Assembly: GCF_000382185.1 (NCBI RefSeq)
Contig: NZ_KB907784.1
Span: 3,747,133-3,811,132 of the forward strand
Source: Bordetella sp. FB-8
Lineage (GTDB): Bacteria > Pseudomonadota > Gammaproteobacteria > Burkholderiales > Burkholderiaceae_B
Direction: 5' to 3'
DNA: 64,000 nucleotides
Made by a program: the position numbers and the translations under genes. How positions within the stretch are numbered: the stretch's first letter is position 1; every line of letters begins with the position of its first letter. This document shows, piece after piece, positions 8,801-15,154 of this stretch. The notes beneath the pieces are model-generated. The model saw nothing but the letters and a program-made list of their open reading frames with translations. It did no database searches and was not told the origin of the DNA.

Positions 8801-10245
8801 CCGATTTTGCCGAAGCCCTGATCGTGCGCGGCATCGTTCTCTTCGATCTCGGGCGCTACGAGGCTGCGCTGGCCAGCTACGACCGCGTGCTGGCGCTTCA
8901 GCCCGACGCCCAGGCATACAGCTGTCGCGGCGCGGCCCTCTACAACCTGGGCAGACTCGAAGAGGCGGTAGCCAGCTACGACAGCGCCCTTGCGCTCGCG
9001 CCCGACGCCGATGCCTTCGATACCCGCGGCGCGGCTTTATACAAGCTAGGCCGGTTCGAGGAAGCCGTGGCCAGCTACGACGGCGCGCTCGCGTTCAAAC
9101 CCGACGCCGAAATCTTCACTCGCCGCGGCGCGGCCTTGTACGACCTGGGCCGGTTCGACCAAGCCGTGGGAAGCTACGACAGCGCGCTCGCGCTGCGGCC
9201 TGACTCCGTCCAAGCCTTGAACAGCCGCGGCGCCGCGCTGGGCAATCTCGGACGGCACAATGAAGCGCTGGCCTGCTATGACCGTTTGCTGGCGCTCGAT
9301 CCGGATCATGCCAAGGCGCAGTGGAACCGCTCCCTGGTCCTCTTGCGCACGGGCGACTTGAAACGCGGTTTCGAGGCCTATCATTGGCGCTTCCAGGCAA
9401 ACGAGGCACCGCGGCCCGCGTTCACGTGCCCACAATGGGCAGGCGAGCCGATCGCCGGCAAACGTCTGGTGGTTTGCCATGAGCAAGGCTACGGCGATAC
9501 CCTGCAGTTCGTGCGCTATGTCCCGATGGCCGTCGCGCTGGGCGCGCACGTCACCCTGATGGTTCCCGGGGCGCTGATCCGGCTGTTGCGCGCATCGCTG
9601 CCCGGCGTCGAGGTGGTCAGCCATGTGTCCGAGGACACCTTCTTTGACTACCAGGCGCCGATGCTCTGCCTGCCTTGGGCTTTTGGCACGACCCTGGACA
9701 CGATACCCGCCCAAACGCCGTACCTGCTTGCCGACCAGAATGCTGCAGCAAGCTGGGCGCGGCGTCTGGCGGCCTTGCCTGGACTCAAAGTGGGACTGGT
9801 GTGGGCCGGCGGCAAGAAAATCCCCACGGCGGATATGCGGCGCAGCCTGAAGCTCGCTCAGTTTGCGCCGCTTGCGGGCGTTCCCGGCATTCAGTTCATC
9901 AGCCTGCAGATCGGCGAGCCGGCCGAACAAGCCAAGGCCCCCCCTCCCGGGCTCGATTTGATCGATTGGACGAACGAGATCGGCGACTACGCCGATACGG
10001 CTGCGCTGGCCTGCAACCTGGACTTAGTTATCACCGTGGACACCTCGGTGGCACACCTGGCCGGCGCGCTTGCCCGCCCGGTCTGGATCCTGTCGCGCCA
10101 TGACGGCTGCTGGCGCTGGCTGCTGAACCGGGACGACAGTCCCTGGTATCCGACCGCGCGCCTTTTCCGTCAATCCGCCACAGATGGATGGGAACCGGTC
10201 ATGGCCAGGCTCGCAACGGCATTGCAGGCCTTTTCGGCCGGATAA
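2848..10245 (+). CDS. giant TPR/heptosyltransferase-like repeat protein
   Basis: One uninterrupted 2465-codon gene encodes five consecutive modules. Each has an N-terminal array of 34-residue TPR units (about 7, 7, 4, 4 and 7 units) and a domain of roughly 300 residues. That domain carries (V/I)xEQGxGDxLQFVRY, GLKVGLVWAG, a FISLQ-type strand, DYADTAALxAxLDxVI(T/S)V and TSVAHLAGALxxPVWI, followed by SPWYPSARLF. The last motifs resemble the donor site of GT9/GT-B heptosyltransferases fused to TPRs, so a protein O-glycosyltransferase role is plausible but unproven. No signal peptide or membrane segment is seen. Known relatives usually carry one module; five in one chain is extreme. An ATG at 2896 is an alternative start; 2848 follows a GAGAAG leader. 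Confidence 0.85.
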   Translation: MNTKVENGSPPSASSRMDDALALVKQGFQLCGQRRFEQAVASLDQALAIEPDFAEAWISRGIALFYLGRLEEAVASYDRVLALQPDADAFSSRGLALYALGRFDQAVASYDRALALKLDAESFNTRGLALHKLGRFDEAVASYDRALTLRPDYAEVFNTRGAALAKLGRFDQALGSIDQAISLGSGSAEVCLIVGVELHNLDRFDDALACYDRALALNPHYADAHFHRAMLLLSIGDFARGFEDYRWRFRIEDEARRPARPEYLTCPDWDGEPLAGKRLVVFVEQGFGDALQFVRYVPLVAARGAQVTLFAPVPLIKLLRDSLPGVDVTDRLPDTAVFDFQAPMLCLPRLFGTSLDTIPAQTPYLLADQAAAAAWSQRLASLPGLKVGLVWAGSSRLPGIDARRSLKLAQFAPLAAVPGIEFISLQIGEPAMEAATPPDGLGLVDWTGEICDYADTAALIAGLDLVITVDTSVAHLAGALGRPVWILSRHDGCWRWLRGRQDSPWYPSARLFHQPAPGQWEPVIDQVTAALNALVSKKTFPSTATRQRPSGDALEYVKQGFQLSGQQRFDEAVASFDRALALKPDLAEAWISRGIVLFYLGRFDEAVASYDRVLALAPDAEAFNCRGAALYCLDRLEESVASYDEALALKPDAESFNTRGAALHKLGRYEEAVASYDSALALRPDYAEALDSRGVALAKLGRLDQALDSVDRAIALESPNSAAVCQDIGIALHNLGRPAQALPYYDRALALNPDHADLRFHRALALLSTGDLARGFEEYRWRFRIENRSKPIKPDWLACPEWENEPITGKRLVIYVEQGHGDTLQFVRYAPMVAACGAHVTLFVPPGLLKLLRASLPGIEVTDRLPETATFDFQVPMLCLPRIFGTTLGTIPAEIPYLIADETAAAAWSRRLAALPGLKVGLVWAGSKNLPSLDARRSLHLAQFAPLAAAADIRFISLQIGEPAEQTKEAPAELHLIDWTDEIHDYADTAALIAGLDLVITVDTSVAHLAGALGRPVWILSRHDGCWRWLLNREDSPWYPTARLFRQSAMCEWDPVITRVAAALQEFSSQRSTSKPNSVIGGALATADAQHVDPAVALVRHGLQLSYRRRFDEAVANFDQAVALKPDFAEAWASRGIALFALGRFGEAASSYDRALAVRPDAEIFSIRGLALYMLGQLDQAVASYDHALALQPDYAEAHLNRAQALLRAGDLARGFEAYRWRFQIEDRPVRPEWLACPEWNGEPIAGKRLIIFHEQGFGDSLQFVRYVPMAAARGAQITLFVPPALTRLLRASLTGVEVVDSLPKNSLFDFQAPMLDLPRIFGTTLDTIPAETPYLVVEPAAAAAWSRRLASLPDLTRPDLTRPDLKVGLVWAGGKDRAYDEHRSMTLARFAGLAAIPGVQFISLQWGDSAAQAGTPPPGFTLVDWTGEIGDYADTAALVAGLDLVITVCTSVAHLAGALGKPVWILLHDGCCWRWLMNREDSPWYPSARLFRQPALGQWDPVVADVAAALRRLAPETAARGPALAAGDAVALVNHGVELAHQRRFDAALASFEQAIALNPDLAEALLNRSIALFYLGRLEDAVSSYDSALALKPDWTEALGNRSAILDTLGRCDEALAGYQRILALEPDRADVRWSRTRALLRTGDLTRGFDAYRQCLRRYAEPSELACPEWNGEPLAGKRLVIFSEHGYGDTLQFVRYAPMAAALGAHVTLLARPALTRLLRASLPGIEVVDSLPKTAEFDFQVPMLCLPSLFGTTLNTVPARTPYLLAEQSATASWTRRLAALPGLKVGLVWAGNSARSNDAHRSLQLAQFAALAGVADVQWVSLQVGEPAGQAKMPPAGLRLLDWTGEIDDYADTAALVASLDVVVSVCTSVAHLAGALGKPVWIPLHYDSCWRWLLDRKDSPWYPSARLFRQPALGAWEPVMTELAAALETLASKKSLENSRANAQADAVALVKQGIQLAGQQHFVQAMANFDSALALAPDFAEALIVRGIVLFDLGRYEAALASYDRVLALQPDAQAYSCRGAALYNLGRLEEAVASYDSALALAPDADAFDTRGAALYKLGRFEEAVASYDGALAFKPDAEIFTRRGAALYDLGRFDQAVGSYDSALALRPDSVQALNSRGAALGNLGRHNEALACYDRLLALDPDHAKAQWNRSLVLLRTGDLKRGFEAYHWRFQANEAPRPAFTCPQWAGEPIAGKRLVVCHEQGYGDTLQFVRYVPMAVALGAHVTLMVPGALIRLLRASLPGVEVVSHVSEDTFFDYQAPMLCLPWAFGTTLDTIPAQTPYLLADQNAAASWARRLAALPGLKVGLVWAGGKKIPTADMRRSLKLAQFAPLAGVPGIQFISLQIGEPAEQAKAPPPGLDLIDWTNEIGDYADTAALACNLDLVITVDTSVAHLAGALARPVWILSRHDGCWRWLLNRDDSPWYPTARLFRQSATDGWEPVMARLATALQAFSAG
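2896..10245 (+). repeat. five-fold tandem coding repeat (1.3-1.6 kb modules)
   Basis: The modules of the giant gene begin near 2899, 4501, 6124, 7432 and 8704, each with a (D/A)AxxxVxxGxxL TPR opener. Short linkers such as the lysine/threonine-rich stretch at 4450-4500 separate them. Modules 3 and 4 are shorter because they have fewer TPR units. DNA similarity is high, especially within the TPR arrays where 99- or 102-base units recur, so homologous recombination could expand or contract the gene in frame. Confidence 0.85.
6907..6944 (+). repeat. 15 bp in-frame tandem repeat in module 3
   Basis: The 15-mer cccgacctgacgcgg occurs twice back to back (6907-6921 and 6922-6936), followed by a partial third copy. 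It adds about ten residues (PDLTR repeated) before the KVGLVWAG strand, which the other four modules lack. Confidence 0.85.
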
Positions 10246-10330
10246 GTCTGCCATCGCCTCGTATTCTGGTTCCTCGAGAATCGTGAGATTGCGCGATTGT
10301 TGATATAACCAAAAGTTAGTAATAAACCGC

Positions 10331-10346
10331 TTTGACCGGCGTCAAA
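10331..10346. promoter_or_regulatory. FNR-like palindrome upstream of the sigma-factor gene
   Basis: The perfect inverted repeat TTTGAC-cggc-GTCAAA lies about 180 bases before the sigma start in the 277-base non-coding interval. It resembles the TTGAT-N4-ATCAA layout of CRP/FNR-type sites, with C/G at the inner position of each half. Binding by any particular regulator is inference. Confidence 0.35.
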
Positions 10347-10522
10347 AGCGTACAGACGATGGCGCTTGCCGGGCAAGGACGCTCGCAGGCACGCCCAAGC
10401 CACAATCCGGGCCTGCAGGCGAGCACCGCCGCTCAGAGACGACATTGGGACGTATTAGGCCAAGAATCGATGAGAGCGATGGGTTCGACAAACAATGCAT
10501 ATCTACCCGGCGGATCTCGGAC

Positions 10523-11116
10523 ATGACTGATATCAGTATGCCGATCTGCGATCTGGATCTCACGCGACTGCGCAGGGACCTGCTTCGGTTCGCGCGCCTG
10601 CAATTGCGAGACGACGCAGCGGCCGAGGATGCGGTGCAAGAAGCGATGCTGTCAGCCCTTACCAAGATGAGGGATTTTCGAGGCCAGGCACAGTTGAGCA
10701 CGTGGCTCTTTGCGATTCTCAAGAATAAAATCATAGACATACTTCGCGCTCGCAACCGCTTCCAGCCTGTCGAAACCGACCCCGATGACTTGCCAGCCGA
10801 TACCTTTGATGGGCTGTTTGACGGCAGAAATCATTGGCAAAAGGACGAACGACCTGCATTTTGGGGAGATCCCGAAGCCACACTGGCGCAGCAGCAGTTC
10901 TGGACAGTGCTTCAGACTTGCCTGGACAGGCTGCCGGCCAAAACCGCCCGTATTTTCATGATGCGCGAATTCCTCGAATTGACGCCCGAGCAAGTCTGCG
11001 CGGAATTGGGCATCAGCAAGTCCAATTGCGGCGTCATTCTTCATCGGGCCCGAATGACATTGCGCATCTGTCTTCAGACCAGATGGTTCGATGAGCGGGG
11101 TTCAAGAAAATGCTGA
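10523..11116 (+). CDS. ECF-type sigma-70 factor
   Basis: This 197-residue group IV sigma factor has region 2 at about residues 10-75 (RFARLQLRDDAAAEDAVQEA then STWLFAILKNKIIDILRAR) and region 4 at about 140-190 (LDRLPAKTARIFMMREF and the helix-turn-helix TPEQVCAELGISKSNCGVI). It should direct RNA polymerase to a small stress regulon. ATG 10523 is chosen because region 2 begins soon after it; an in-frame TTG at 10445 would add 26 unconvincing residues. It overlaps the anti-sigma gene by seven bases, the usual sigma/anti-sigma arrangement. The adjacent convergent bufferin operon is the likely target, as sigma factors of this type control bufferin genes elsewhere. Confidence 0.88.
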   Translation: MTDISMPICDLDLTRLRRDLLRFARLQLRDDAAAEDAVQEAMLSALTKMRDFRGQAQLSTWLFAILKNKIIDILRARNRFQPVETDPDDLPADTFDGLFDGRNHWQKDERPAFWGDPEATLAQQQFWTVLQTCLDRLPAKTARIFMMREFLELTPEQVCAELGISKSNCGVILHRARMTLRICLQTRWFDERGSRKC

Positions 11117-11319
11117 ACTGCAAGGAAACCACCGAGTTGATCTCCAAAGAGGCCGACGAACGCCTGTCCCTCAAGGAAACACTCACCGTGCACGTGCACA
11201 TGATGATGTGCAACGCCTGCCGCAATTTTCGCTCGAACATCCATTTTTTACGCCGGGCATGCCAGGCTGCGGCGACGATCGATGCTTCTGAGGACGCTTC
11301 TTCGCCAGGCCAGCGCTGA
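11110..11319 (+). CDS. small zinc-finger (ZAS/HC2) anti-sigma factor
   Basis: The 69-residue product has the HxxxCxxC signature of zinc-binding anti-sigma domains at His30, Cys34 and Cys37 (VHMMMCNACR), with another Cys at position 4. The following helix RNFRSNIHFLRRAC would continue the sigma-binding fold. Unlike many ZAS proteins it has no transmembrane segment, so it is probably cytoplasmic and may sense metal or thiol oxidation directly. It overlaps the sigma stop by seven bases, which implies coupled translation at fixed stoichiometry. Confidence 0.8.
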   Translation: MLNCKETTELISKEADERLSLKETLTVHVHMMMCNACRNFRSNIHFLRRACQAAATIDASEDASSPGQR

Positions 11320-11739
11320 AAACCAAAGCGCCAAGCTTGCCAAGGCAGATCGGCCTATGCCACTTTGAAATCGCATCATGAAGTCAAAAGCGGCTTATTT
11401 ACAGCGACTTGACGATGTTTCCTGGAATCGGATTCATACTGCGATAACCGTGCATTTTCACTCGTCGCTGCGGAACAGGCACACTCCAGAGCCGCGGAAA
11501 TATTGAATTCGGTAAGCAAGCAGAACGGATTCATTCCCAATATGTACGCCGAAATGGTGAGCTTTCGCGCGCTGCTTGATACCTGCCTTCATGGATTCCG
11601 CCTGTTTCGCGCCGAATCCCAACTGACGCCTGTAGCGCAGGAAACCGTTTGTCTCGTGATTTCCCCAATCAACGCAGGCATGCACTGTGTCGCCGCGCAT
11701 CGCGCGATCGCCAACGCGGTATCGAAGGCGCCCGCGGAA
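11320..11739. other. 420 bp interval with no supported gene
   Basis: This lies between the anti-sigma stop and the end of the convergent secreted-protein gene. Short open frames exist on both strands (for example 11503-11817 plus and 11458-11700 minus), but none has a recognisable domain or a good ribosome-binding site. I see no strong hairpin with a T tract. Confidence 0.5.
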
Positions 11740-12405
11740 TCACGGTCTGGCGATCAGCTGGTGATGGGCATCGACACCGATATTGCCGCGCGACATGCCA
11801 TGGGCTTTGCCGTCTGAGTGATACACCAGAAGCACGGCATTGTCATGCGTCAAAGGCTCGGGCGCGATAACCGTGACCGTTGCTTTGCCTTGACGGCTTG
11901 CCACGAAACTATTGGTTTTTCCCGTACCGTCCAAGGGTGTGAACCCGATCGGTTTTTGGTCGAAGTGATTCTCGAACAGACTATAGGTACCGCCCGGCTT
12001 CAGATGTGACAGCAAAACTTTCACTTTCTCATGGCCGTCTTTCATAGGCATGAGCGTGACCTTGCCGGTAGCGCCAAGCCATGCAGCCAGCGACAAGCCC
12101 AGCGGCTTGTCCTGCGCATTGACGATATGAAGGCTTCCCGCATCGCCAATACGGGCATTGCGCACGCCCGCGGCATGCGCAATGCCTTGCGGGCCGACGC
12201 CGGCCGTCGCCGAAGGCTGCGCAACAAATACCTGCGGATCGATCGGAGGCGACTGATGCGTTTCAGTCGAGAAGAATTCGGCATGCGTGACAAAGGGCAG
12301 CACGACATTGTGTGCGTATGCTGGCGCGGCCAGGATATATCCGCCCAACCCAATAAGCCCGCCGACAAGAACGGCCGCAAGTGGGGATTTTCTTTGCTTA
12401 TTCAT
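11740..12405 (-). CDS. secreted protein with predicted N-terminal histidine
   Basis: The 221-residue protein begins with a classical signal peptide: basic MNKQRK, a hydrophobic core at about 10-28, and the cleavage motif APAYA at 27-31. Cleavage there leaves His32 as the first residue of the mature protein (HNVVLPFVTH), with further His at 41 and 49. A free N-terminal His plus later His is the geometry of copper 'histidine brace' proteins. The body (SHLKPGGTYSLFENHF, TVTVIAPEPLTHD) looks beta-rich, but I recognise no family. The gene is 95 bases after doxX in the same direction, so it may belong to the bufferin operon. Function is unknown; a periplasmic copper-binding role is inference. Confidence 0.65.
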   Translation of the reverse strand: MNKQRKSPLAAVLVGGLIGLGGYILAAPAYAHNVVLPFVTHAEFFSTETHQSPPIDPQVFVAQPSATAGVGPQGIAHAAGVRNARIGDAGSLHIVNAQDKPLGLSLAAWLGATGKVTLMPMKDGHEKVKVLLSHLKPGGTYSLFENHFDQKPIGFTPLDGTGKTNSFVASRQGKATVTVIAPEPLTHDNAVLLVYHSDGKAHGMSRGNIGVDAHHQLIARP

Positions 12406-12500
12406 GATTGCTGATTCCTTGGTAATGATATTGAAATGAACAGGGGTGTAAACGAGACAGGCGCGCCGCCTTTGCAGTCAAAGCGCACACCATTTTGAAA

Positions 12501-13007
12501 CTATCGACTTCCAGATCGGGCTGCATCCGCGCGCGCGCTGCGCCAGTACCTGACGCCTTCATCCACGGACCATTTGCCTGGCCCCCAGGCGACCACAGCC
12601 AGCAGCATCAGCCCCCAGATCTTGTGATCGGCGAAGTCGCTCGTATTGAGCAGGCCCGTCAGGAGTCCATGAGGCCACAATGCTGGATAGGAGATCACGG
12701 CAATGCCGTTATAGATAAAGAGAAACAGCGCGGTCAGACGGCCCAGCACCCCAAATCCGATCAGCCATGGCGTGACTAACTCGACCCAGGTTCCAATCAC
12801 TGCGGCCAAATCGGGAGAAAGCAAAGGCACCTGATACGTAGTGTTGAATAAAAACTGCGTGCCGGAGGGGTCCTCGATCTTGACCACGCCTGCGCGCCAG
12901 AATGCGATGGCCACCCAGATTCGCATGATCAGCAGTACGGTGGGCCCGAGCCAGCGGGCAAGCCAGTCTTGGCCTCGCGCATAGCATTCAGTGAGTTGCT
13001 TGATCAT
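12501..13007 (-). CDS. DoxX-family membrane protein of the buf operon
   Basis: This 168-residue integral membrane protein has about four hydrophobic segments (near residues 22-40, 65-85, 88-108 and 130-145). It has the DoxX-like opening LLIMRIWVAIAFWRAGVVKI and the motif LFIYNGIAVISYPALW. DoxX proteins are small quinone- or redox-associated membrane proteins of uncertain biochemistry and are regular partners in DUF692/DUF2063/DUF2282 operons. Its start overlaps the bufC stop by four bases, which supports cotranslation with the bufferin maturation genes. Confidence 0.85.
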   Translation of the reverse strand: MIKQLTECYARGQDWLARWLGPTVLLIMRIWVAIAFWRAGVVKIEDPSGTQFLFNTTYQVPLLSPDLAAVIGTWVELVTPWLIGFGVLGRLTALFLFIYNGIAVISYPALWPHGLLTGLLNTSDFADHKIWGLMLLAVVAWGPGKWSVDEGVRYWRSARADAARSGSR

Positions 13008-13807
13008 GAGGCTTTCTCCGTTTCAGTTGGCACGAGCGCTTGGATATTCATCACGAGATGGCTTTGCACCAGACCCATCACACACGCACTAAGGTCGAAT
13101 TCCGGATCCAGGGCGTATGCCGTGGCGTAGGCGGCATCGACCGATCGCCCTCTAATGATGGCATCGATGCATGCGTGGCTTGCTGTGTGTAGCCGCGACA
13201 TTGCAACTTGATCTGCGTCGCGCCAGATCAAAACGCTCTCGCCGGTGCGCGGTAATGCCGACGGAGCATTTTCCGGATCTGTCGCAAAGCGCCATATTGT
13301 CAAAACAGGATGCGCGCTTGCGACGACGCCCATGCTAGGAACAAGGCCGAGACGAATGGGGCCATCGACCAAGGCCAGCCCATCCACAAACGCCGACACC
13401 GACATGGGCTGGGCGTCGGCAGCCAGCGCGACCTGCTGGCGTTGCCACTCAAGCCGGGCGACATCGCCGAGGTAGGCAATCCCGGCGACTTGCACTTGCA
13501 TCGCGAGGAATTCCCCGAACATCTCGCCGAACTTTTGCAGGTTCCCGCATCGCGAAGGAAACGCGCGCCGATATTGCAGCGCGGTTTGATCGAAATAGGC
13601 ATCGCCCACCAGCGCACGGACGGCGGGATACGCCGTTCTGAGCGCCGCGGCGTGTATTTCCTCGCTGCTATGCCGATAGATGTCGAGCCGCTGAACCGGC
13701 GCAAGACCTCCCGCCTCGACCCAAGCAGCAGGGTCTTGCTCGCCACGCCCATGGAGCGCGTCGAAAAAGCGTCGCTGCAAATCATCCAATGCGGGATTTT
13801 CGTGCAT
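13004..13807 (-). CDS. bufC: BufC, DUF2063 recognition partner of the MNIO enzyme
   Basis: This 267-residue protein has the DUF2063 layout: an N-terminal DNA-binding-like part (LQRRFFDALHG, RLDIYRHSSEEIHAAALRTAYPAVRALVGD, then FGEFLAM) and a C-terminal part with ARLEWQRQQ. In bufferin and related RiPP systems this protein binds the precursor and presents it to the iron oxygenase BufB. The ATG at 13807 is chosen because similarity begins there; the reading frame runs further upstream but lies inside bufB. It overlaps bufB by 26 bases and doxX by four. Confidence 0.85.
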   Translation of the reverse strand: MHENPALDDLQRRFFDALHGRGEQDPAAWVEAGGLAPVQRLDIYRHSSEEIHAAALRTAYPAVRALVGDAYFDQTALQYRRAFPSRCGNLQKFGEMFGEFLAMQVQVAGIAYLGDVARLEWQRQQVALAADAQPMSVSAFVDGLALVDGPIRLGLVPSMGVVASAHPVLTIWRFATDPENAPSALPRTGESVLIWRDADQVAMSRLHTASHACIDAIIRGRSVDAAYATAYALDPEFDLSACVMGLVQSHLVMNIQALVPTETEKAS

Positions 13808-14672
13808 CGAGAACCTCCTGGGCACGTGCCGCCTGGCCAAGCAGAACTTCCAACTCCGGAATGTCCTGATCCCATTCGATGAGCGTAGGCACCGCGCCAA
13901 AGCGCTCAATCGCCTCGGCATACAGCGCCCAGACCGCGTCGGAAACCGGTTTGTCGTGCGTATCGATGAGCAGCGGGACGGGCAGGCCGTCCTTGCTCGT
14001 ATGTCCGGCAAGATGGATCTCGCGAACACGATGCACAGGAATGGCGCGCAGATAGTCGCGCGGGTCGAACTTGTGGTTTACGCTGTTCACGTAAATGTTG
14101 TTGACATCGAGCAGCAGGCCGCAGCCGCTGCGGCGCACCACCTCGGCAACGAAATCCCACTCGGCATAGTCGTCTGCGCGAAACCGCAGATAACTGGAGA
14201 CGTTCTCGACAAGTATTTCGCGGCCGAGCACATCCTGCACCTGCCCTATCCGGGAGGCGAGCAGCGTTACGGCTTCCCCGGTAAAGGGCATGGGCAGCAA
14301 ATCGTTGCTGTGCAGGCCTGCGATGCCGCCCCAGCTCAGATGCTCGGAGACCAGGGCCGGGCAATATTGGTCTACAAGCGCTTTCAACCGGCGAAGGTGC
14401 TCGGCGTCCAGCCGGCCCGCTGCGCCCATCGACAAGCCGACGCCGTGCAAGCTGAGGGGATAGTCCGCGCGCACGCGCGACATTAAGTCATGGATTGCGC
14501 CGCCGCGAGGGAAAAGATTTTCGCTGTGCACCTCGAGCCAGGCAATGGCCGGGCGCTCGCTGACAATGCGATGTATGTGGGGCCCGCGCAAGCCGACGCC
14601 CGCCGCAGCGGGCACCGGTAGCGAGGCCGATACCAATACCGGTTTGACGCCATGCAGCGGGCCCCACGCCAT
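13782..14672 (-). CDS. bufB: BufB, MNIO (DUF692) peptide-modifying iron oxygenase
   Basis: The 296-residue TIM-barrel enzyme belongs to the multinuclear non-heme iron-dependent oxidases. Metal-ligand motifs appear in family order: LEVHSENLF, LSLHGVGLSMG, VSEHLSW, ILVENVSSY, LLLDVNNIYVN, IHLAGH, DTHDKPV and a late LIEWDQDIPEL. Family members convert Cys residues of the precursor into thiooxazole-type heterocycles that bind copper. Two adjacent ATGs (14675 and 14672) are possible; the second has better spacing from the GAGG element. It starts eight bases after the bufA stop, matching the bufA-bufB-bufC order of bufferin operons. Confidence 0.9.
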   Translation of the reverse strand: MAWGPLHGVKPVLVSASLPVPAAAGVGLRGPHIHRIVSERPAIAWLEVHSENLFPRGGAIHDLMSRVRADYPLSLHGVGLSMGAAGRLDAEHLRRLKALVDQYCPALVSEHLSWGGIAGLHSNDLLPMPFTGEAVTLLASRIGQVQDVLGREILVENVSSYLRFRADDYAEWDFVAEVVRRSGCGLLLDVNNIYVNSVNHKFDPRDYLRAIPVHRVREIHLAGHTSKDGLPVPLLIDTHDKPVSDAVWALYAEAIERFGAVPTLIEWDQDIPELEVLLGQAARAQEVLDARKSRIG

Positions 14673-14679
14673 CATGACC

Positions 14680-14997
14680 TCAGACCTGCCCGGGTTTGGC
14701 GCTGCCGCCATCGAGCTTGTCGCACAGGCCGGCGGGCACCGCGATGAACGCCTGGGGATCGCGCGCCTTCGAATCCTGCCCCGCGCAGGAGTGGCCCGGC
14801 GATTGGCAATCGTTCTTGAACGCAGCATTCACTCCGTAGCACATGGAGAGATGATGCGTCTTCATGTAGCTCATCATTTTCTCGGCCTGGGGCGTCATTT
14901 TCATCATGCCCTGGGCGGCCGCGGACGACGCGATCGTCGCGGCACCGAGTGCCAAGCTACCTACCAGCGTGGCCTTGAGGATTTGCGTGCTGTTCAT
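14680..14997 (-). CDS. bufA: BufA bufferin precursor (DUF2282)
   Basis: The 105-residue precursor has a signal peptide (NSTQILKATLVGSLALGAAT then SSAAAQG) and a core with four cysteines in MCYGVNAAFKNDC, GHSC and PAGLC, the four-Cys layout of DUF2282 bufferins. After Cys modification by BufB/BufC the peptide is exported and buffers copper in the periplasm. The ATG at 14997 is preferred over an in-frame ATG at 15045 because AGGAG lies at the right distance before it and the signal peptide starts there. The gene leads the operon bufA-bufB-bufC-doxX. Confidence 0.88.
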   Translation of the reverse strand: MNSTQILKATLVGSLALGAATIASSAAAQGMMKMTPQAEKMMSYMKTHHLSMCYGVNAAFKNDCQSPGHSCAGQDSKARDPQAFIAVPAGLCDKLDGGSAKPGQV

Positions 14998-15117
14998 TGA
15001 AGTCTCCTGAAAGAGATGGCGGCGCCGGAAAAAGTCCGGTCGCATCGCAATGGCGGCATCAGGCGAAGAAAATCAGGCCTTGCATGGCGATCCTTGCCAC
15101 GCGTGATGCGCTCCTTT

Positions 15118-15147
15118 CTTAGACGAACCAAGCGCAGTCCGTTTACA
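15118..15147 (-). promoter_or_regulatory. candidate ECF promoter of the buf operon
   Basis: Reading the minus strand, TGTAAAC (15147-15141) is followed after 15 bases by CGTCTAA (15125-15119). This layout resembles ECF-type promoters (a -35 containing GTAA and a -10 containing CGTCT), about 120 bases before the bufA start. It would be the natural target of the sigma factor encoded at 10523-11116. The element sits just beyond the 3' end of dinB. Confidence 0.4.
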
Positions 15148-15154
15148 GGAAAAT

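Noticed and set aside
2848..10245. Regular spacing near 100 bp suggested a CRISPR-like or satellite array
   Set aside because: The period is the 33-34 codon TPR unit in an open reading frame; the copies are diverged coding repeats without spacers.
11503..11817. Possible 104-residue gene between the anti-sigma gene and the secreted-protein gene
   Set aside because: It has no ribosome-binding site, overlaps the 3' end of the secreted-protein gene on the other strand and has no recognisable domain.
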